Notes: a model not told the origin generated them from the letters alone. 64,000 bases of DNA from Myxococcales bacterium (GCA_016720545.1 JADKKK010000007.1:215323-279322), one strand, 5' to 3'. Counted from the first letter of the stretch, positions 36,152 through 45,240 are shown. Numbers and translations are program-made.

Positions 36152-36907
36152 TCAGGGCTCCTTCGTGTCGTCGCGTCGCAGGAGCGCGTCGGACGCGGCG
36201 GCTCGCTCGGCCAGCCGCTTCGAGCGCCCCTCGCCCGAGCCGAGGACCTCGTCGCCGACGAGCACCTCCACGACGAACACCGGCTCGTGCTCGAGCCCGC
36301 TCGAGCCGCGCACCCGGTACGAGGGGCTCGGTCGGCCCTCGGCCTGCACGAGCTCCTGCAGCGCGCTCTTCGGATCACGATCGTGGAGCGACGCCCCGCT
36401 CGACACGCGCTCGGCGACGACGTCCCGGACGAGCGCGCGCGCCCCGGCGAGGCCCGCGGCCTCGTACACGCACGCGACGAGCGCCTCGACGGCGTCGGCG
36501 AGCACGTTGGTCTGCTTGCGCTCGGTGCCGAGGTGCGCCCCTTTGCCGAGCGCGATCGCGTCGCCGAGGTCGATGGCGCGCGCCCACGCGGCGAGGGCCT
36601 CGGCGTTCACGAGGGCCGCGCGCATGCGCGTGAGCATGCCCTCGTCGGCCTCGGGGTTCTCCTCGGCCAGCACCTCGCTCACGCACAGGCCGAGCACGGC
36701 GTCGCCCAAGAACTCGAGGCGCTGGTTGTCGGGCAGGCCGGGCACCTCGTTCGAGTAGCTCGGGTGCGTGAGGGCCTCGTCGAACCGGGACAGCTCCGAC
36801 GCGCCGCTCAGCTCGACGAGCCGCGCGTGGAGGCGCGCTCGGGCCTCGTCGAGGCGCTGGCGATCCTTGCGGCTCGCGCTCGGGGCGGGGCGCGCGGCGC
36901 GGCTCAT
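36152..36907 (-). CDS. rnc: Ribonuclease III
   Basis: A 251-residue protein: catalytic domain with signature NQRLEFLGDAVLGL and downstream active-site segment LADAVEALVACVYEAAG, followed by a double-stranded RNA-binding domain (DPKSALQELVQAEGRPSPSYRV to the C-terminal AERAAASDALL). It cleaves double-stranded RNA in rRNA and mRNA processing. The ATG at 36905-36907 overlaps the stop of the upstream pterin dehydratase gene (ATGA). Neither era nor lepB, its frequent partners, is adjacent. Confidence 0.96.
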   Translation of the reverse strand: MSRAARPAPSASRKDRQRLDEARARLHARLVELSGASELSRFDEALTHPSYSNEVPGLPDNQRLEFLGDAVLGLCVSEVLAEENPEADEGMLTRMRAALVNAEALAAWARAIDLGDAIALGKGAHLGTERKQTNVLADAVEALVACVYEAAGLAGARALVRDVVAERVSSGASLHDRDPKSALQELVQAEGRPSPSYRVRGSSGLEHEPVFVVEVLVGDEVLGSGEGRSKRLAERAAASDALLRRDDTKEP

Positions 36908-37206
36908 GCGCGGTAGGCGGCGTCGGCCGCCTCGGCGCCGTCGAAATCGAGCTGGGTGAGACCCGGCGGCTCGTGCGTGGAGAACCTCACCGTCGCGAGC
37001 CCCCACCGGAGCGCGAGCTCGGGGTGGTGGTCGGTGCGCTCCGCGAACAGGCCTACACGCACGACGAAGGCGAGCGCGCTGGCAAAATCGGCGAACGAGT
37101 ACGCGCGCACGAGGCCCTCGGCGGGGCCGGCGTCGCGCTCCCAGCCGGGGTGGGTCGCGAGCCAGGCGGAGACGACCTCGGCGTCGAGGCGGGGCGGGCG
37201 GAGCAT
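36904..37206 (-). CDS. phhB: Pterin-4a-carbinolamine dehydratase
   Basis: A 100-residue protein of the PCD/DCoH family. The central segment SFADFASALAFVVRVGLFAERTDHHPELALRW contains the conserved HHPE catalytic histidines, and VRFSTHEPPGLTQLDFDGAEAA holds the later conserved Thr/Asp. It recycles 4a-hydroxytetrahydrobiopterin, or acts in molybdopterin or pterin housekeeping when no aromatic hydroxylase is nearby, as here. The gene overlaps rnc by four bases and is transcribed first. Confidence 0.93.
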   Translation of the reverse strand: MLRPPRLDAEVVSAWLATHPGWERDAGPAEGLVRAYSFADFASALAFVVRVGLFAERTDHHPELALRWGLATVRFSTHEPPGLTQLDFDGAEAADAAYRA

Positions 37207-37369
37207 GCGGCGACTCTGCGATGGGTCGCGCGCGCCGACAACCGCAAACGTGCCCGCGCGTGGCCGCGCGTGGCCGTCGTCGCCCGCCTGGGCGACCCCC
37301 TCGCGTGAAAGCTCGGGCGCCCGGGAACCTTTTCCGCGACCGCGTGTCGCAAGGTTGGCGGAGGTTCGG

Positions 37370-38020
37370 ATGGCCATTGGATATGCTCCTCGCGTGTCGC
37401 TCCTTGCATGCCCCTTCTGTCGCGAGATGTTCGAAGACGGCGAGGCCACGGCCTGTCCCCTCTGCGGGATGGCGCTGAAGCCCTTCGACAAGCTCCCGCC
37501 CTCCCTCGACGCGCACCAGGAAGACGGCGGCGTGCCCGCGCTCCCCGAGAGCGAGACCCTGCCGTGGACCTCCCTCGGGCGAGGCAAGGGTGTGCTGCTC
37601 GCCCTCGCGCTCGTGGGGCTCCCGCTGTTCTTCCTGCCGTGGATTCACCTCCGGCTCCCGTACGAGCAAGACCTCTCGGCCTTCGACCTCTCGCGCCACA
37701 GGCTGGGCTGGCTCTGGGCCGTGGCCGTCGCGTGGACCGTGCTCATCCCCACCGTGCTCAGCCGGCGCACCATCGTGCAGATGCGCGGCGCCCGCATCGC
37801 GGCGGCTTTTCTTGCGGCTATCCCAGCGATAAGTGCGGGTATTTTGCTCGCGAAGCCGCCGCACGGGGCGTTCTTCAAGGTGCAGTTCGCGTTCGGCCTG
37901 CCGCTCTACGCGACCCTCGCCCTCTCGCTCATCGGCGTCGTGGCAGCGCTCCGGTTCGGCGGCGCCCGGGACGACATCAAGGTGTCGAAGGGCTCGTCGC
38001 GCGGGCAGACGCTCCACTGA
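37370..38020 (+). CDS. Zinc-ribbon integral membrane protein, hypothetical
   Basis: A 216-residue protein with an N-terminal C-x2-C...C-x2-C zinc ribbon (LLACPFC, ATACPLCGM) and four predicted membrane helices (VLLALALVGLPLFFLPW; WLWAVAVAWTVLIPTVL; IAAAFLAAIPAISAGILLA; YATLALSLIGVVAAL). ATG 37370 has a well-placed GGAGG; an in-frame GTG at 37394 would remove eight residues. No recognised family. It diverges from the pterin dehydratase/rnc transcript and precedes another zinc-ribbon membrane protein in the same direction, so the two may be related. Confidence 0.82.
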   Translation: MAIGYAPRVSLLACPFCREMFEDGEATACPLCGMALKPFDKLPPSLDAHQEDGGVPALPESETLPWTSLGRGKGVLLALALVGLPLFFLPWIHLRLPYEQDLSAFDLSRHRLGWLWAVAVAWTVLIPTVLSRRTIVQMRGARIAAAFLAAIPAISAGILLAKPPHGAFFKVQFAFGLPLYATLALSLIGVVAALRFGGARDDIKVSKGSSRGQTLH

Positions 38021-38120
38021 CGACCCGCGTCGTCGCGCGTCCCTCGCGCTGCGTGCGCCGCGTGCGCTCAGGCGATTCGCGGTGGCGGGCTCCCGTGCAT
38101 GGAGACAGACTCCTTAGAAC

Positions 38121-38987
38121 GTGAGCGAGAACGTGAGCGCGACGCGAAGCACGCGCGGTCCGCCCCAGCCGGCGGACCCTGCGCCCGAGCGGCAGTCGGT
38201 CGACCCGCTCGACGGCGTCGACGTGCCCGCGGCGGTCTTGTGCGCGCGCTGCGGCCTCTCCGAGTGTGGCGGTTCGTGCCTCGATCCCCGCGCGTCCGGC
38301 GTCTTCGCGCGGGTCGCGTGGGAGCACGCCGAGTGGCCCTGGCATCGCCGCCTCTTCGCGACGGCGCGGGCCTCCACGCTCGACTGCGAGGTGCTGTTCG
38401 CGAGCTTGCCCGACGGGCCCGTGGGGCCCGCGCTCACCTTCGCGCTCACCGCGGAGCTGTTCGCGGCGCTCGGTCTCTTGGGGGTGCTCGGGGTGCCGCT
38501 CTGCGCGCTGTTCCCCGACGTCGCGCGCGCGTGCTTGTTCGACCCCGCGCTCCGCGGGCCCGTGCTCCGCGCGCTGGCCGTGGGTGTGCCAGGGCTCGCG
38601 GTGCTCCTCTCGCTCGCGCACGTGCTCCACGGGCTGTCGATCGATCTGGGCGGCCGGCGCGACACCGGCCTCGACCCCGCCTCGCGCCCAAGCCGCACGC
38701 TCGCCCTGCGCTTCGGGCTCTACGCGGCCGGGTGGGATCTCATGATAGGTCCCGTGGGCGCGGTGCTCCTCGCGCTCACCGTCGGCCCGCGCGCGATGAT
38801 CCGCGGGCTCGCGACCGTCTCGGGGCTGCCCACGCGCGCCACCCTCGCGTTCTTGAAGGGCGCCTACCACCTCGAGGGCGAGCCGGCCCGTCGTGCGCTG
38901 CTCGTGTCTTACTGGGGCGCGGGGATCGCGACGGTGCTCGCGGCCGCGGCCGTGGTCGGCGCGGTGGTGGCCGCGCTCACGGTCTGA
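38121..38987 (+). CDS. Hypothetical membrane protein with N-terminal cysteine motif
   Basis: A 288-residue protein. A disordered N-terminus leads to a C-x2-C-x4-C-x3-C cluster (LCARCGLSECGGSC), followed by a soluble stretch and about five or six hydrophobic helices (LTAELFAALGLLGVLGVPL, VLRALAVGVPGLAVLLSLAHVL, LMIGPVGAVLLALTV, GIATVLAAAAVVGAVVAAL). It resembles the Yip1/DUF-type membrane proteins common in Myxococcota. The GTG start at 38121 lacks a strong ribosome-binding site; a GTG five codons later (38136) is possible. Function unknown. Confidence 0.75.
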   Translation: MSENVSATRSTRGPPQPADPAPERQSVDPLDGVDVPAAVLCARCGLSECGGSCLDPRASGVFARVAWEHAEWPWHRRLFATARASTLDCEVLFASLPDGPVGPALTFALTAELFAALGLLGVLGVPLCALFPDVARACLFDPALRGPVLRALAVGVPGLAVLLSLAHVLHGLSIDLGGRRDTGLDPASRPSRTLALRFGLYAAGWDLMIGPVGAVLLALTVGPRAMIRGLATVSGLPTRATLAFLKGAYHLEGEPARRALLVSYWGAGIATVLAAAAVVGAVVAALTV

Positions 38988-39021
38988 CAGGGGCCGCCGC
39001 TCACGCGCGGATCGGGCCAGG

Positions 39022-39678
39022 TCAATCGGGCCAGGGCCACTCCCCCTCGGGGGCGAGGCCGTCGAAGATCTCGAGCTCGTACTCGCGGGCCGACACGCAG
39101 CACTCGCTCGCCACCGGGAACACCGAGCACGCCGCGGGCCGGAGCTCGTAGATGCGGCACTTGTTGTCGCGCCGCAGGTGGTGGCAGCGCCCGTTGTCCT
39201 TCAGCGTGAGGACGATCCGGCCGTTCTTGCGCTTCGACCATGGCTTCTTCAAGAGGTCGGCGCGCCCGCCGGCGCGCAGCTTCGCGACGTCGTCTTCGTC
39301 CAGCACGACCTCGTTGTCGCGGCAGCACGCGCCGCACGCGAGGCAGTCGAAGTCGACCTCGCGGGTCGCCTCGGGGTGAATCGAGTCGCGCTCGGCGCGC
39401 CGCCGCACGATGTGGAGCGCGTCGTCCGGCACCTTTACGGTGGCCAGCCCCGCGAACGGCCCGGTCTTGCGCACGGTCCACCGCTCGAGGCCGAGGTCGT
39501 ACATCGACCACGCGCCCAAATCGGTGAAGTCGCCGCGCTTCGGCGCGCGCACCACAAGGCGAGCCTTGCCCTCGGTCTCCCAGACCACCGCGTGGCCGCC
39601 CTCGCGGGCGAACGCGGCCGCCGCTGCGGCGAAGCGCGCACTGAACCTGCGGACCACACTGCGGACGACCCGTGCCAT
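39022..39678 (-). CDS. YkgJ-family cysteine-cluster (Fe-S/Zn) protein
   Basis: A 218-residue protein. The YkgJ/CxxCxxCC domain begins at DCLACGACCRDNEVVLDEDD and ends with CRIYELRPAACSVFP, supplying the conserved cysteines thought to bind an Fe-S cluster or zinc. The first 95 residues are specific to this protein, with an Arg-rich start and a small beta-rich region. Members are suspected oxidoreductase-like or metal-carrying proteins of unknown substrate. It stands alone between a membrane-protein gene (convergent) and an MFS gene (divergent). Confidence 0.88.
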   Translation of the reverse strand: MARVVRSVVRRFSARFAAAAAAFAREGGHAVVWETEGKARLVVRAPKRGDFTDLGAWSMYDLGLERWTVRKTGPFAGLATVKVPDDALHIVRRRAERDSIHPEATREVDFDCLACGACCRDNEVVLDEDDVAKLRAGGRADLLKKPWSKRKNGRIVLTLKDNGRCHHLRRDNKCRIYELRPAACSVFPVASECCVSAREYELEIFDGLAPEGEWPWPD

Positions 39679-39762
39679 GCCGGCGGTCTACCCCAGTTCT
39701 CCGCCGGCGCGGGCCGAAACTGCGCCAGCGACCCCGCGAGACCCGTGCTACGAGCCGAGTCG

Positions 39763-41085
39763 ATGAGCGCGCTCACCGCTGCCGGCCCGGGCGTGAAGGC
39801 CCTCGTGCCCTTCCCGCGGGTGTTCTGGGTGGCGATCGGCCTCGAGGTGCTCGAGCGCCTCGCGTTTTACGGCGTCTACATCAACCTCGGCGTCTACCTC
39901 ACGCAGACCGTGGGCCTCTCGGACAAGGAGAACGGTGCGCTCCTCGGGCTGTTCGCGCTCGTGCGCGCGTGGCTCCCCGTGGGCACGGGCGCGCTCGCCG
40001 ACAGGCTCGGGTTTCGTCGCGCGCTGCTGCTCTCGTTCGCCTTCTACGTGCTCGCGTACGCCGCGCTGTTCGCCTTCCCGTCGCGCGTGGGGGCCTGGAG
40101 CGCGGTGTTCGGCATGGCGTTCGCGGGAGCGTTCCTCAAGCCCGTCATCCCCGGCGCCGTGCGCCGCTACGCGCCCGCGGGCCGCGAGACCCAGGGCTTC
40201 TCCATCTTCTACGCGTCGGTGAACGCGGGCAGCGTCGTGGGGAAGATCTTGACCAAGATCGTGCGCACCCTCGTGTCGCTCCGCGCGAGCATGGTGAACT
40301 CGGTCGTCGCCTGCGTGGTGGGCTTCGCGGTCGCGTTCCTCGCGTTCTTCGAGCCGGCGATCGGTGCGCCGCGCGCCAAGGCCGCCGAGGCGCAGGGGGA
40401 GGCCGTGACGCCGCCTCGGAAGCCGGCCGCGGCGTTCTTGCCGAGCCTGGGGGCGGCGCTGACCGACCGCCGGCTCGTGATCTTTCTTGTCGTCGTGAGC
40501 GGCTACTACCTGCTCATCGAGCAGTTCTACCAGACGTTCCCTGTGTACATCGTGCGCGTGTTCGGCGAGAAGGCGCCGCGCGAAGAGATCACCCTCATCA
40601 ACCCGCTGTCGATCGCGCTCCTCCAGGTGTTCGTGGGCCGCGTCACGAAGCGCCTGCCCGCCGTGCCGGCCATGGCGTTCGGCGTCTTGGTGGGCGCGCT
40701 GTCGATGGCGCTCATGGGCGCCGTGCCCACGCTCCTCGGCGCCGCAGGCAGCTTCTTCGTCTTCGCCTTGGCCGAGATGATCTACTCGCCGCGCTACTAC
40801 GAGTACGTCTCGTCGTTCGCGCCGAAGGGGCGCGAGGGCCTCTACATGGGGCTCGGGCTGGTCCCGTTTGGTGTGGGCGGGCTCGTCGGCGGCGTGCTCT
40901 CGGGCCGCCTCATCGCGGCGCACCTGCCCAAGGTGGGGCCCGCGCAGCCGCTCCGGGTGTGGGGCACGTACGCGGTCATCGGCGTGGTCTGCGCCGCGGC
41001 GCTCGCGGTCTACGCGGTGGTGTTCCCGCCGCCGCCCAAGCCCGTGGTGCAGGGCGCCGAGGCCGAGCCCGACAAGCCCAGCTGA
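39763..41085 (+). CDS. MFS transporter (POT-like)
   Basis: A 440-residue transporter with about 12 helices. The N-terminal ERLAFYGVYINLGVYLTQTVGLSDKENGALLGL resembles the E-R-x-x-(F/Y)-Y-G motif of proton-dependent oligopeptide transporters. GALADRLGFRRALLLSFAFYVLAYAAL is the MFS loop 2-3 motif. A charged central loop (PRAKAAEAQGEAVTPPRKPAA) separates the halves. Peptide/proton symport is plausible but other small molecules are possible. It converges on the Coq4-like gene; its stop lies in a 16-base palindrome. Confidence 0.87.
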   Translation: MSALTAAGPGVKALVPFPRVFWVAIGLEVLERLAFYGVYINLGVYLTQTVGLSDKENGALLGLFALVRAWLPVGTGALADRLGFRRALLLSFAFYVLAYAALFAFPSRVGAWSAVFGMAFAGAFLKPVIPGAVRRYAPAGRETQGFSIFYASVNAGSVVGKILTKIVRTLVSLRASMVNSVVACVVGFAVAFLAFFEPAIGAPRAKAAEAQGEAVTPPRKPAAAFLPSLGAALTDRRLVIFLVVVSGYYLLIEQFYQTFPVYIVRVFGEKAPREEITLINPLSIALLQVFVGRVTKRLPAVPAMAFGVLVGALSMALMGAVPTLLGAAGSFFVFALAEMIYSPRYYEYVSSFAPKGREGLYMGLGLVPFGVGGLVGGVLSGRLIAAHLPKVGPAQPLRVWGTYAVIGVVCAAALAVYAVVFPPPPKPVVQGAEAEPDKPS

Positions 41086-41096
41086 GCGCGCTCAGC
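41081..41096. terminator. Palindrome over the MFS gene stop codon
   Basis: GCTGAGCGCGCTCAGC is a perfect 16-base palindrome containing the TGA stop (41083-41085), just before the convergent Coq4-like gene's end. There is no T-run. It is a possible bidirectional terminator or mRNA 3'-end stabiliser. Confidence 0.4.
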
Positions 41097-41110
41097 GACC
41101 TGCGCGCGCG

Positions 41111-41710
41111 TCAGAGCACGCCCGCCGGCGCCGTGGCGCGGCGCTTTCGCCAAAGGTTGAAGAGGCCGAGCGGCAAGAGCGGGAGCGCGGCGGCGGCGAA
41201 CACGGTGGCCACCGCGCAGCCGACGGCCGCCCCCGCCGCGAAGAGCGCCCTGTCGCCGAGGGTGGGCGCGCGGTCCCGCACCCGCGCCGCGCGGGCGTCG
41301 GCGACGCGCTCCTCGAGCACCTCCTCGTAGACCTCCCCGTAGAACGTGCGCGACCCGCGCCCGCGCACGAACGCCCGGAACACCCGTGACGGCGCGACCA
41401 GCGCCCCGAGGCCCATTCCGCTCAGGTTGATGACCCACGCGGCGTAGAAGTCGCCGCAGCCGGCGCCGATCTCCCAGGCCGAGATCGTGAGCTCGCCGAC
41501 GGTGTCCGTCGGGTACCCGGTGACGAGGTGGTGCAGATCGTGGAACCGCACGGCCCGCTTGCGGCCCTCGGTGTTGGGGAACGGGAAGGGCAGCGGCCCG
41601 AGGGAGAAGTCGACCCACGCGTCGCCGTAGCCGCCGTCGGCCCCGAAGCCGTTGTCCGCGAAGTAGCCCGCCAGCGCGGCCCGAAGGGTGATGTCTCGCT
41701 CGCCTTCCAT
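41111..41710 (-). CDS. Coq4-like protein
   Basis: A 199-residue protein containing the zinc-ligand motif H-D-x2-H-x11-E of Coq4 (HDLHHLVTGYPTDTVGE), inside a helical region continuing ISAWEIGAGCGDFYAAWVINLSG. A C-terminal hydrophobic segment (ALFAAGAAVGCAVATVFAAAALPLLPLGL) could anchor it to the membrane. Coq4 is needed for ubiquinone synthesis in eukaryotes; bacterial homologues are poorly studied. It is a single gene whose promoter shares an exact 17-bp element with the TetR gene at 46265, implying control by that repressor. Confidence 0.8.
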   Translation of the reverse strand: MEGERDITLRAALAGYFADNGFGADGGYGDAWVDFSLGPLPFPFPNTEGRKRAVRFHDLHHLVTGYPTDTVGELTISAWEIGAGCGDFYAAWVINLSGMGLGALVAPSRVFRAFVRGRGSRTFYGEVYEEVLEERVADARAARVRDRAPTLGDRALFAAGAAVGCAVATVFAAAALPLLPLGLFNLWRKRRATAPAGVL

Positions 41711-41743
41711 CGTCGACCTCCAGATCGAGCTGTAGGGTCTCGG

Positions 41744-41770
41744 TGAGCGTAGTCAATGACTGCAGTCAGT
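41744..41770. promoter_or_regulatory. Putative TetR operator upstream of the Coq4-like gene
   Basis: TGAGCGTAGTCAATGAC (41744-41760) is identical to 46213-46229 upstream of the TetR gene. Here it runs into the 12-base palindrome TGACTGCAGTCA (41757-41768). It lies 33 bases upstream of the Coq4-like start, where a repressor would block the promoter. Confidence 0.65.
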
Positions 41771-41897
41771 ATTTTGTGCGATCGACGAAGGCCTGGACGC
41801 GCCTCGCGCGGCCGGCGGCGTGCTCCTCGAGCGGCGGGGGGCACGTGGAGGGGGCGTTCGTAGCGAGAAAGTAGAAAATCGTGCTACGACCCGGAGG

Positions 41898-44318
41898 ATG
41901 AAGCGCGGGGCGATCCTGTCGGTGGCTCTCGCGTCGCTCGCGTCGCTCGCGTCGCTCGCCCCCGCCCCCGCGTTCGCCCATGAGCTCGAGCCGCCGGTCG
42001 TCGTCTCGCGCGCCGCGGGCGAGTGGCCGCACGCGCCCGATCACCACGACGTCGTCGTGCCGGTGATCCTGGTGGTCAGCGCGGAGGGGAAGGTGATCTC
42101 CGCCGAGGTCGAGGCGCCCGTCTCGCCGGAGATCGATCGCGCCGCGCTCGCGGCGGCCGCGCGCTCCGTGTGGAAGCCCGCCACGCGCGACGGCAAGCCC
42201 GTGGCGGCGAAGGTGCGCGACGTCGTGCGGTTCCAGGGCCTCGCGCGAGCGGTCCCGGTCGGTCCTGCGGTGTCGCCGGTCCCGCCTCCAGCTACGCCGC
42301 CTGCGGTCGCGCTTGCGGGCGCGCCCCCGAGCGTCCCCGCCGCTGTGCGCGTCGAGGGGCGGGCCGGGGCGCGCTCGGCCTCCGAGGTCGTGCGCGGCCG
42401 GGACGTCCTCGGCGCCGCGCCGCACCGGACCGCGAGCGATCTGCTCAACGTGGTGCCGGGCGTCTTCGTCACCCAGCACAGCGGCGAAGGGAAGGCCCAC
42501 CAGATCTTCATGCGCGGCTTCGACGCCGTCCACGGGCAAGATGTCGAGCTCTGGGTCGGCGGCATCCCGGTGAACGAGGTGTCGAACATCCATGGGCAGG
42601 GCTACGCCGATCTTCATTTCGTCCCGCCGGAGGTGGTGAAGGAGGTCGTCGCGCAGGGGGGCACGTACGATCCGCGGCAGGGCGATTTTGCGGTCGCGGG
42701 CTCGATGCGAATGAAGCTCGGCTACGCGGAGCCAGGTGTCCACGCGCGCGGCACGATAGGGTCCTTCGGCTCTCGGCGGCTCTTGCTCGTGTACCGTCCC
42801 CAAGAGGCCTCGGACGAGACCTTCGCGTCCTTCGAGGAGTACACGACCGACGGCTTCGGTCCGAACCGCGCGGCGCGCCGGGGGTCGCTCGTCGCCCAAG
42901 CCACCCACGACTTCGACGCGGGCTTCTCGCTCCGCGCGCTCTTCACGACCTACGCGGGGCGCTTCGACTCGGCCGGGGTCGTCCCGCAGCGCGAGGTGGA
43001 GGCGGGGCGGCTCGATCGCTACGCGACGCTCGACGCGAAGCAGGGGGGCCGCTCGACGCGGACGCACCTGCTCGTCGATCTCCACCGCGACGAGGGCGCG
43101 GGGCGCTTCCAGATCGCCCCGTTCGTTGCCTTTCGTGGCCTGTCGCTGCGCCAGAACTTCACCGGGTACCTGACTGACTCGCTGCGCGGCGGCCGCGACA
43201 CGCTCGACTCGGACAACACCGAGCAGCTCCAAGACTCCGTCATGCTGGGCGGCACGGGCTCGTACCGCAGGACGGTGGCGATTCTGTCGAGCGACGACGC
43301 GCTCGAGGCCGGCGTCTACGGTCGCCACGATCGCATCGAGCAGTCGCAGCGGCGCCTGGCCGAGGTCGACGATCGGGTGACCGAGACCCCCGTCGACGCC
43401 CGCGTCGCGGCCACAAACGTCGCGGGGTACGTGGACGCCCAGCTCCGCCCCACCCCCAAGCTCGTCGTGCGCGGCGGGCTCCGCGTCGACGCGCTCGCCT
43501 ATTCCGTGGAAGACCGCGCCGGGACGCCCGGCCCTACCCGCGCGTCGCAGTCGTCGAACCTCGGGAAGAAGGTCACGTTCGACTACGCGGCGGCGCGCGG
43601 CCTCCACGTGCTCGCGAGCTACGGCGACGGGTTCCGCTCTCCGCAGGCGCGCGGCCTCGCGAATGGCCAAAACGCGCCCTTCGCCAAGGTCACGAGCCTC
43701 GAGCTCGGCGCCCGCTGGACACACGGCCGCGCGCTCTCCGCCTCGGCGGCGGCGTACACCACCGAGCTGTCCGACGACCTCGTGTTCGACCCCGTCACGG
43801 CGCGCAACGAGGCCGTGCCCGGCACGCGCAGGGTAGGCGGCACCGTGGAGCTGCTCGCGCGCGCTGGGCAGGTCCTCGTGCTCGCCGGGAGCGCGACGTA
43901 CACGCGCGCGGCGTTCGTCGCGTCCTCGGTCGACTACGCGGCCGGCGATCTCCTCCCGTACGTCCCGCAGCTCGTCGTCCGCAGCGACGTACGCCTCGAG
44001 CATCGCCTGGCCACGTGGCGCGCTCGCGACCTCGTGGGGCGCGTGGGCGTGGGGCTCGACGGCGTGATTCGACGCCCGCTCCCCTACGGCGAGATCGGCC
44101 AGAACGTGGTGCTCACCGACGCGACCGCGGGCCTCCGCTTTCGCGAGGTCGAGCTCTCCATCGACGCGACCAATTTGCTCGGTCAAGCGTATTACGACGG
44201 TCAGTTCGTGTTCGCCTCGAACTTCGCGCGGAGCGCGAGCCCGTCGCGCATCGCCGAGCGCCACGTGACCGCGGGGCCGCCCCGCGCGATCTACGCGAGC
44301 CTCACGCTTCACCTGTGA
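41898..44318 (+). CDS. TonB-dependent receptor with N-terminal TonB-C-like domain
   Basis: An 806-residue outer-membrane protein. The signal peptide (LSVALASLASLASLAPAPAFA) is followed by about 90 residues resembling the C-terminal domain of TonB (VSAEGKVISAEVEAPVSPEI, RSVWKPATRDGKPV). A Pro/Ala linker follows, then a plug domain (DLLNVVPGVFVTQHSGEGKAHQIFMRGFD, WVGGIPVNEVSNIHGQGYADLHF) and a 22-strand-type barrel ending in aromatic LHL. It would import a scarce ligand such as a metal chelate. Fusion of a TonB-like domain to a receptor occurs in Myxococcota; here it may dock the energiser. Start ATG 41898 has GGAGG. First of a likely three-gene operon. Confidence 0.92.
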   Translation: MKRGAILSVALASLASLASLAPAPAFAHELEPPVVVSRAAGEWPHAPDHHDVVVPVILVVSAEGKVISAEVEAPVSPEIDRAALAAAARSVWKPATRDGKPVAAKVRDVVRFQGLARAVPVGPAVSPVPPPATPPAVALAGAPPSVPAAVRVEGRAGARSASEVVRGRDVLGAAPHRTASDLLNVVPGVFVTQHSGEGKAHQIFMRGFDAVHGQDVELWVGGIPVNEVSNIHGQGYADLHFVPPEVVKEVVAQGGTYDPRQGDFAVAGSMRMKLGYAEPGVHARGTIGSFGSRRLLLVYRPQEASDETFASFEEYTTDGFGPNRAARRGSLVAQATHDFDAGFSLRALFTTYAGRFDSAGVVPQREVEAGRLDRYATLDAKQGGRSTRTHLLVDLHRDEGAGRFQIAPFVAFRGLSLRQNFTGYLTDSLRGGRDTLDSDNTEQLQDSVMLGGTGSYRRTVAILSSDDALEAGVYGRHDRIEQSQRRLAEVDDRVTETPVDARVAATNVAGYVDAQLRPTPKLVVRGGLRVDALAYSVEDRAGTPGPTRASQSSNLGKKVTFDYAAARGLHVLASYGDGFRSPQARGLANGQNAPFAKVTSLELGARWTHGRALSASAAAYTTELSDDLVFDPVTARNEAVPGTRRVGGTVELLARAGQVLVLAGSATYTRAAFVASSVDYAAGDLLPYVPQLVVRSDVRLEHRLATWRARDLVGRVGVGLDGVIRRPLPYGEIGQNVVLTDATAGLRFREVELSIDATNLLGQAYYDGQFVFASNFARSASPSRIAERHVTAGPPRAIYASLTLHL

Positions 44319-44359
44319 CTGTGTCATTTATGTGTAACCCACACGGATCGCCCACGCGT

Positions 44360-45184
44360 ATGACCTCGCCCTCGATCCTTCGCAACGTGCCTCGTCGCGC
44401 GCTGGCGGCGCTGGCGGCGCTCGCGCTCGCCGCCAGCGGCTGCGGCGACGCGGCTCCCGACACGACCACGGGCCGGCGGGTCGCCCTGGAGGTGCGGGTC
44501 GTCGGCGCCCCGAAGACCTTCGTCACGAAGCAGGGGTGGGAGGTGTCCCTCACGAAGGCCCTGATCGCCACAGGTCCGCTCTACTTCTTCGACGGCGAGA
44601 CCTTGTTCGCGGGCGCGACGGCGCGGGCGCGACCGCCGTCCGTCGACCCGCTCGCGTGGCTCCTCGGCGAGCGCGTCGCGCACGCCCACCCTGGGCACTA
44701 CGTGGCCGGCGCGGCGCGCGGGGAGCTGCTCCCCGCGTCGAGCGTCGATCTCCTCGCGGCCGACACCCCCCTCGGCGAAGGCCGGGGCCTCTCGGGCCTC
44801 GTTCGGAGCGCCACGATGTCGTTCGCCTCGCCGCCTTCGGGCGCTCTCGCGGGTGAGCTCGGGGGACACGTCATCGTGCTCGAGGGGACGGCCAAGAAGG
44901 GCGGCGAGGCCCGCGCCTTCCGCGCCGAGGTGGACGCGGCGGACCTGCTCGACGCGAGCGGGAGGCTGCAGATCGAAGGCTGTCCGTTCAAGGAGGTCGA
45001 TCTCCAGTCGGACGGCCGCGTCACCCTCTCGGTCCAGATCGCGGCGTGGTTCGCCGAGGTGGAGCTCGAGCTCGTGCCGCCGGGCCCCGCGTCGAAGCTC
45101 GCCGACGTCCCGCGCGCCGAGCTCGTGCGGAGCATCAAGGGCGCCGATCGCTACCGGTTCGCGTTCGAGCCCAAGCCCAAGTGA
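44360..45184 (+). CDS. Lipoprotein partner of the TonB receptor
   Basis: A 274-residue lipoprotein: signal peptide with lipobox LAASGC, then a mainly beta protein. An early strand VALEVRVVGAPKTFVTKQGWEV and the His-rich segment ERVAHAHPGHYVAGAARGELLP suggest metal or haem contact. It starts 41 bases after the receptor stop; I chose ATG 44360 over an in-frame ATG at 44330 because it puts the signal peptide first. Similar lipoproteins accompany TonB receptors in myxobacteria. Probably on the outer membrane, helping deliver ligand. Family not recognised. Confidence 0.8.
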   Translation: MTSPSILRNVPRRALAALAALALAASGCGDAAPDTTTGRRVALEVRVVGAPKTFVTKQGWEVSLTKALIATGPLYFFDGETLFAGATARARPPSVDPLAWLLGERVAHAHPGHYVAGAARGELLPASSVDLLAADTPLGEGRGLSGLVRSATMSFASPPSGALAGELGGHVIVLEGTAKKGGEARAFRAEVDAADLLDASGRLQIEGCPFKEVDLQSDGRVTLSVQIAAWFAEVELELVPPGPASKLADVPRAELVRSIKGADRYRFAFEPKPK

Positions 45185-45187
45185 GAG

Positions 45188-45206
45188 CACGAATTTTATT
45201 TTCGTG
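45188..45206. promoter_or_regulatory. AT-rich inverted repeat between two lipoprotein genes
   Basis: CACGAA, TTTTATT, TTCGTG: a perfect 6-bp inverted repeat around an AT-rich centre, immediately after the first lipoprotein's stop. It could be a small terminator or an operator. The 10-mer CGTGCTACGA recurs nearby (about 45213) and upstream of the receptor gene (about 41880), hinting at shared control. Confidence 0.4.
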
Positions 45207-45240
45207 ACACGACCGTGCTACGAACGATAACGATCGTGGC

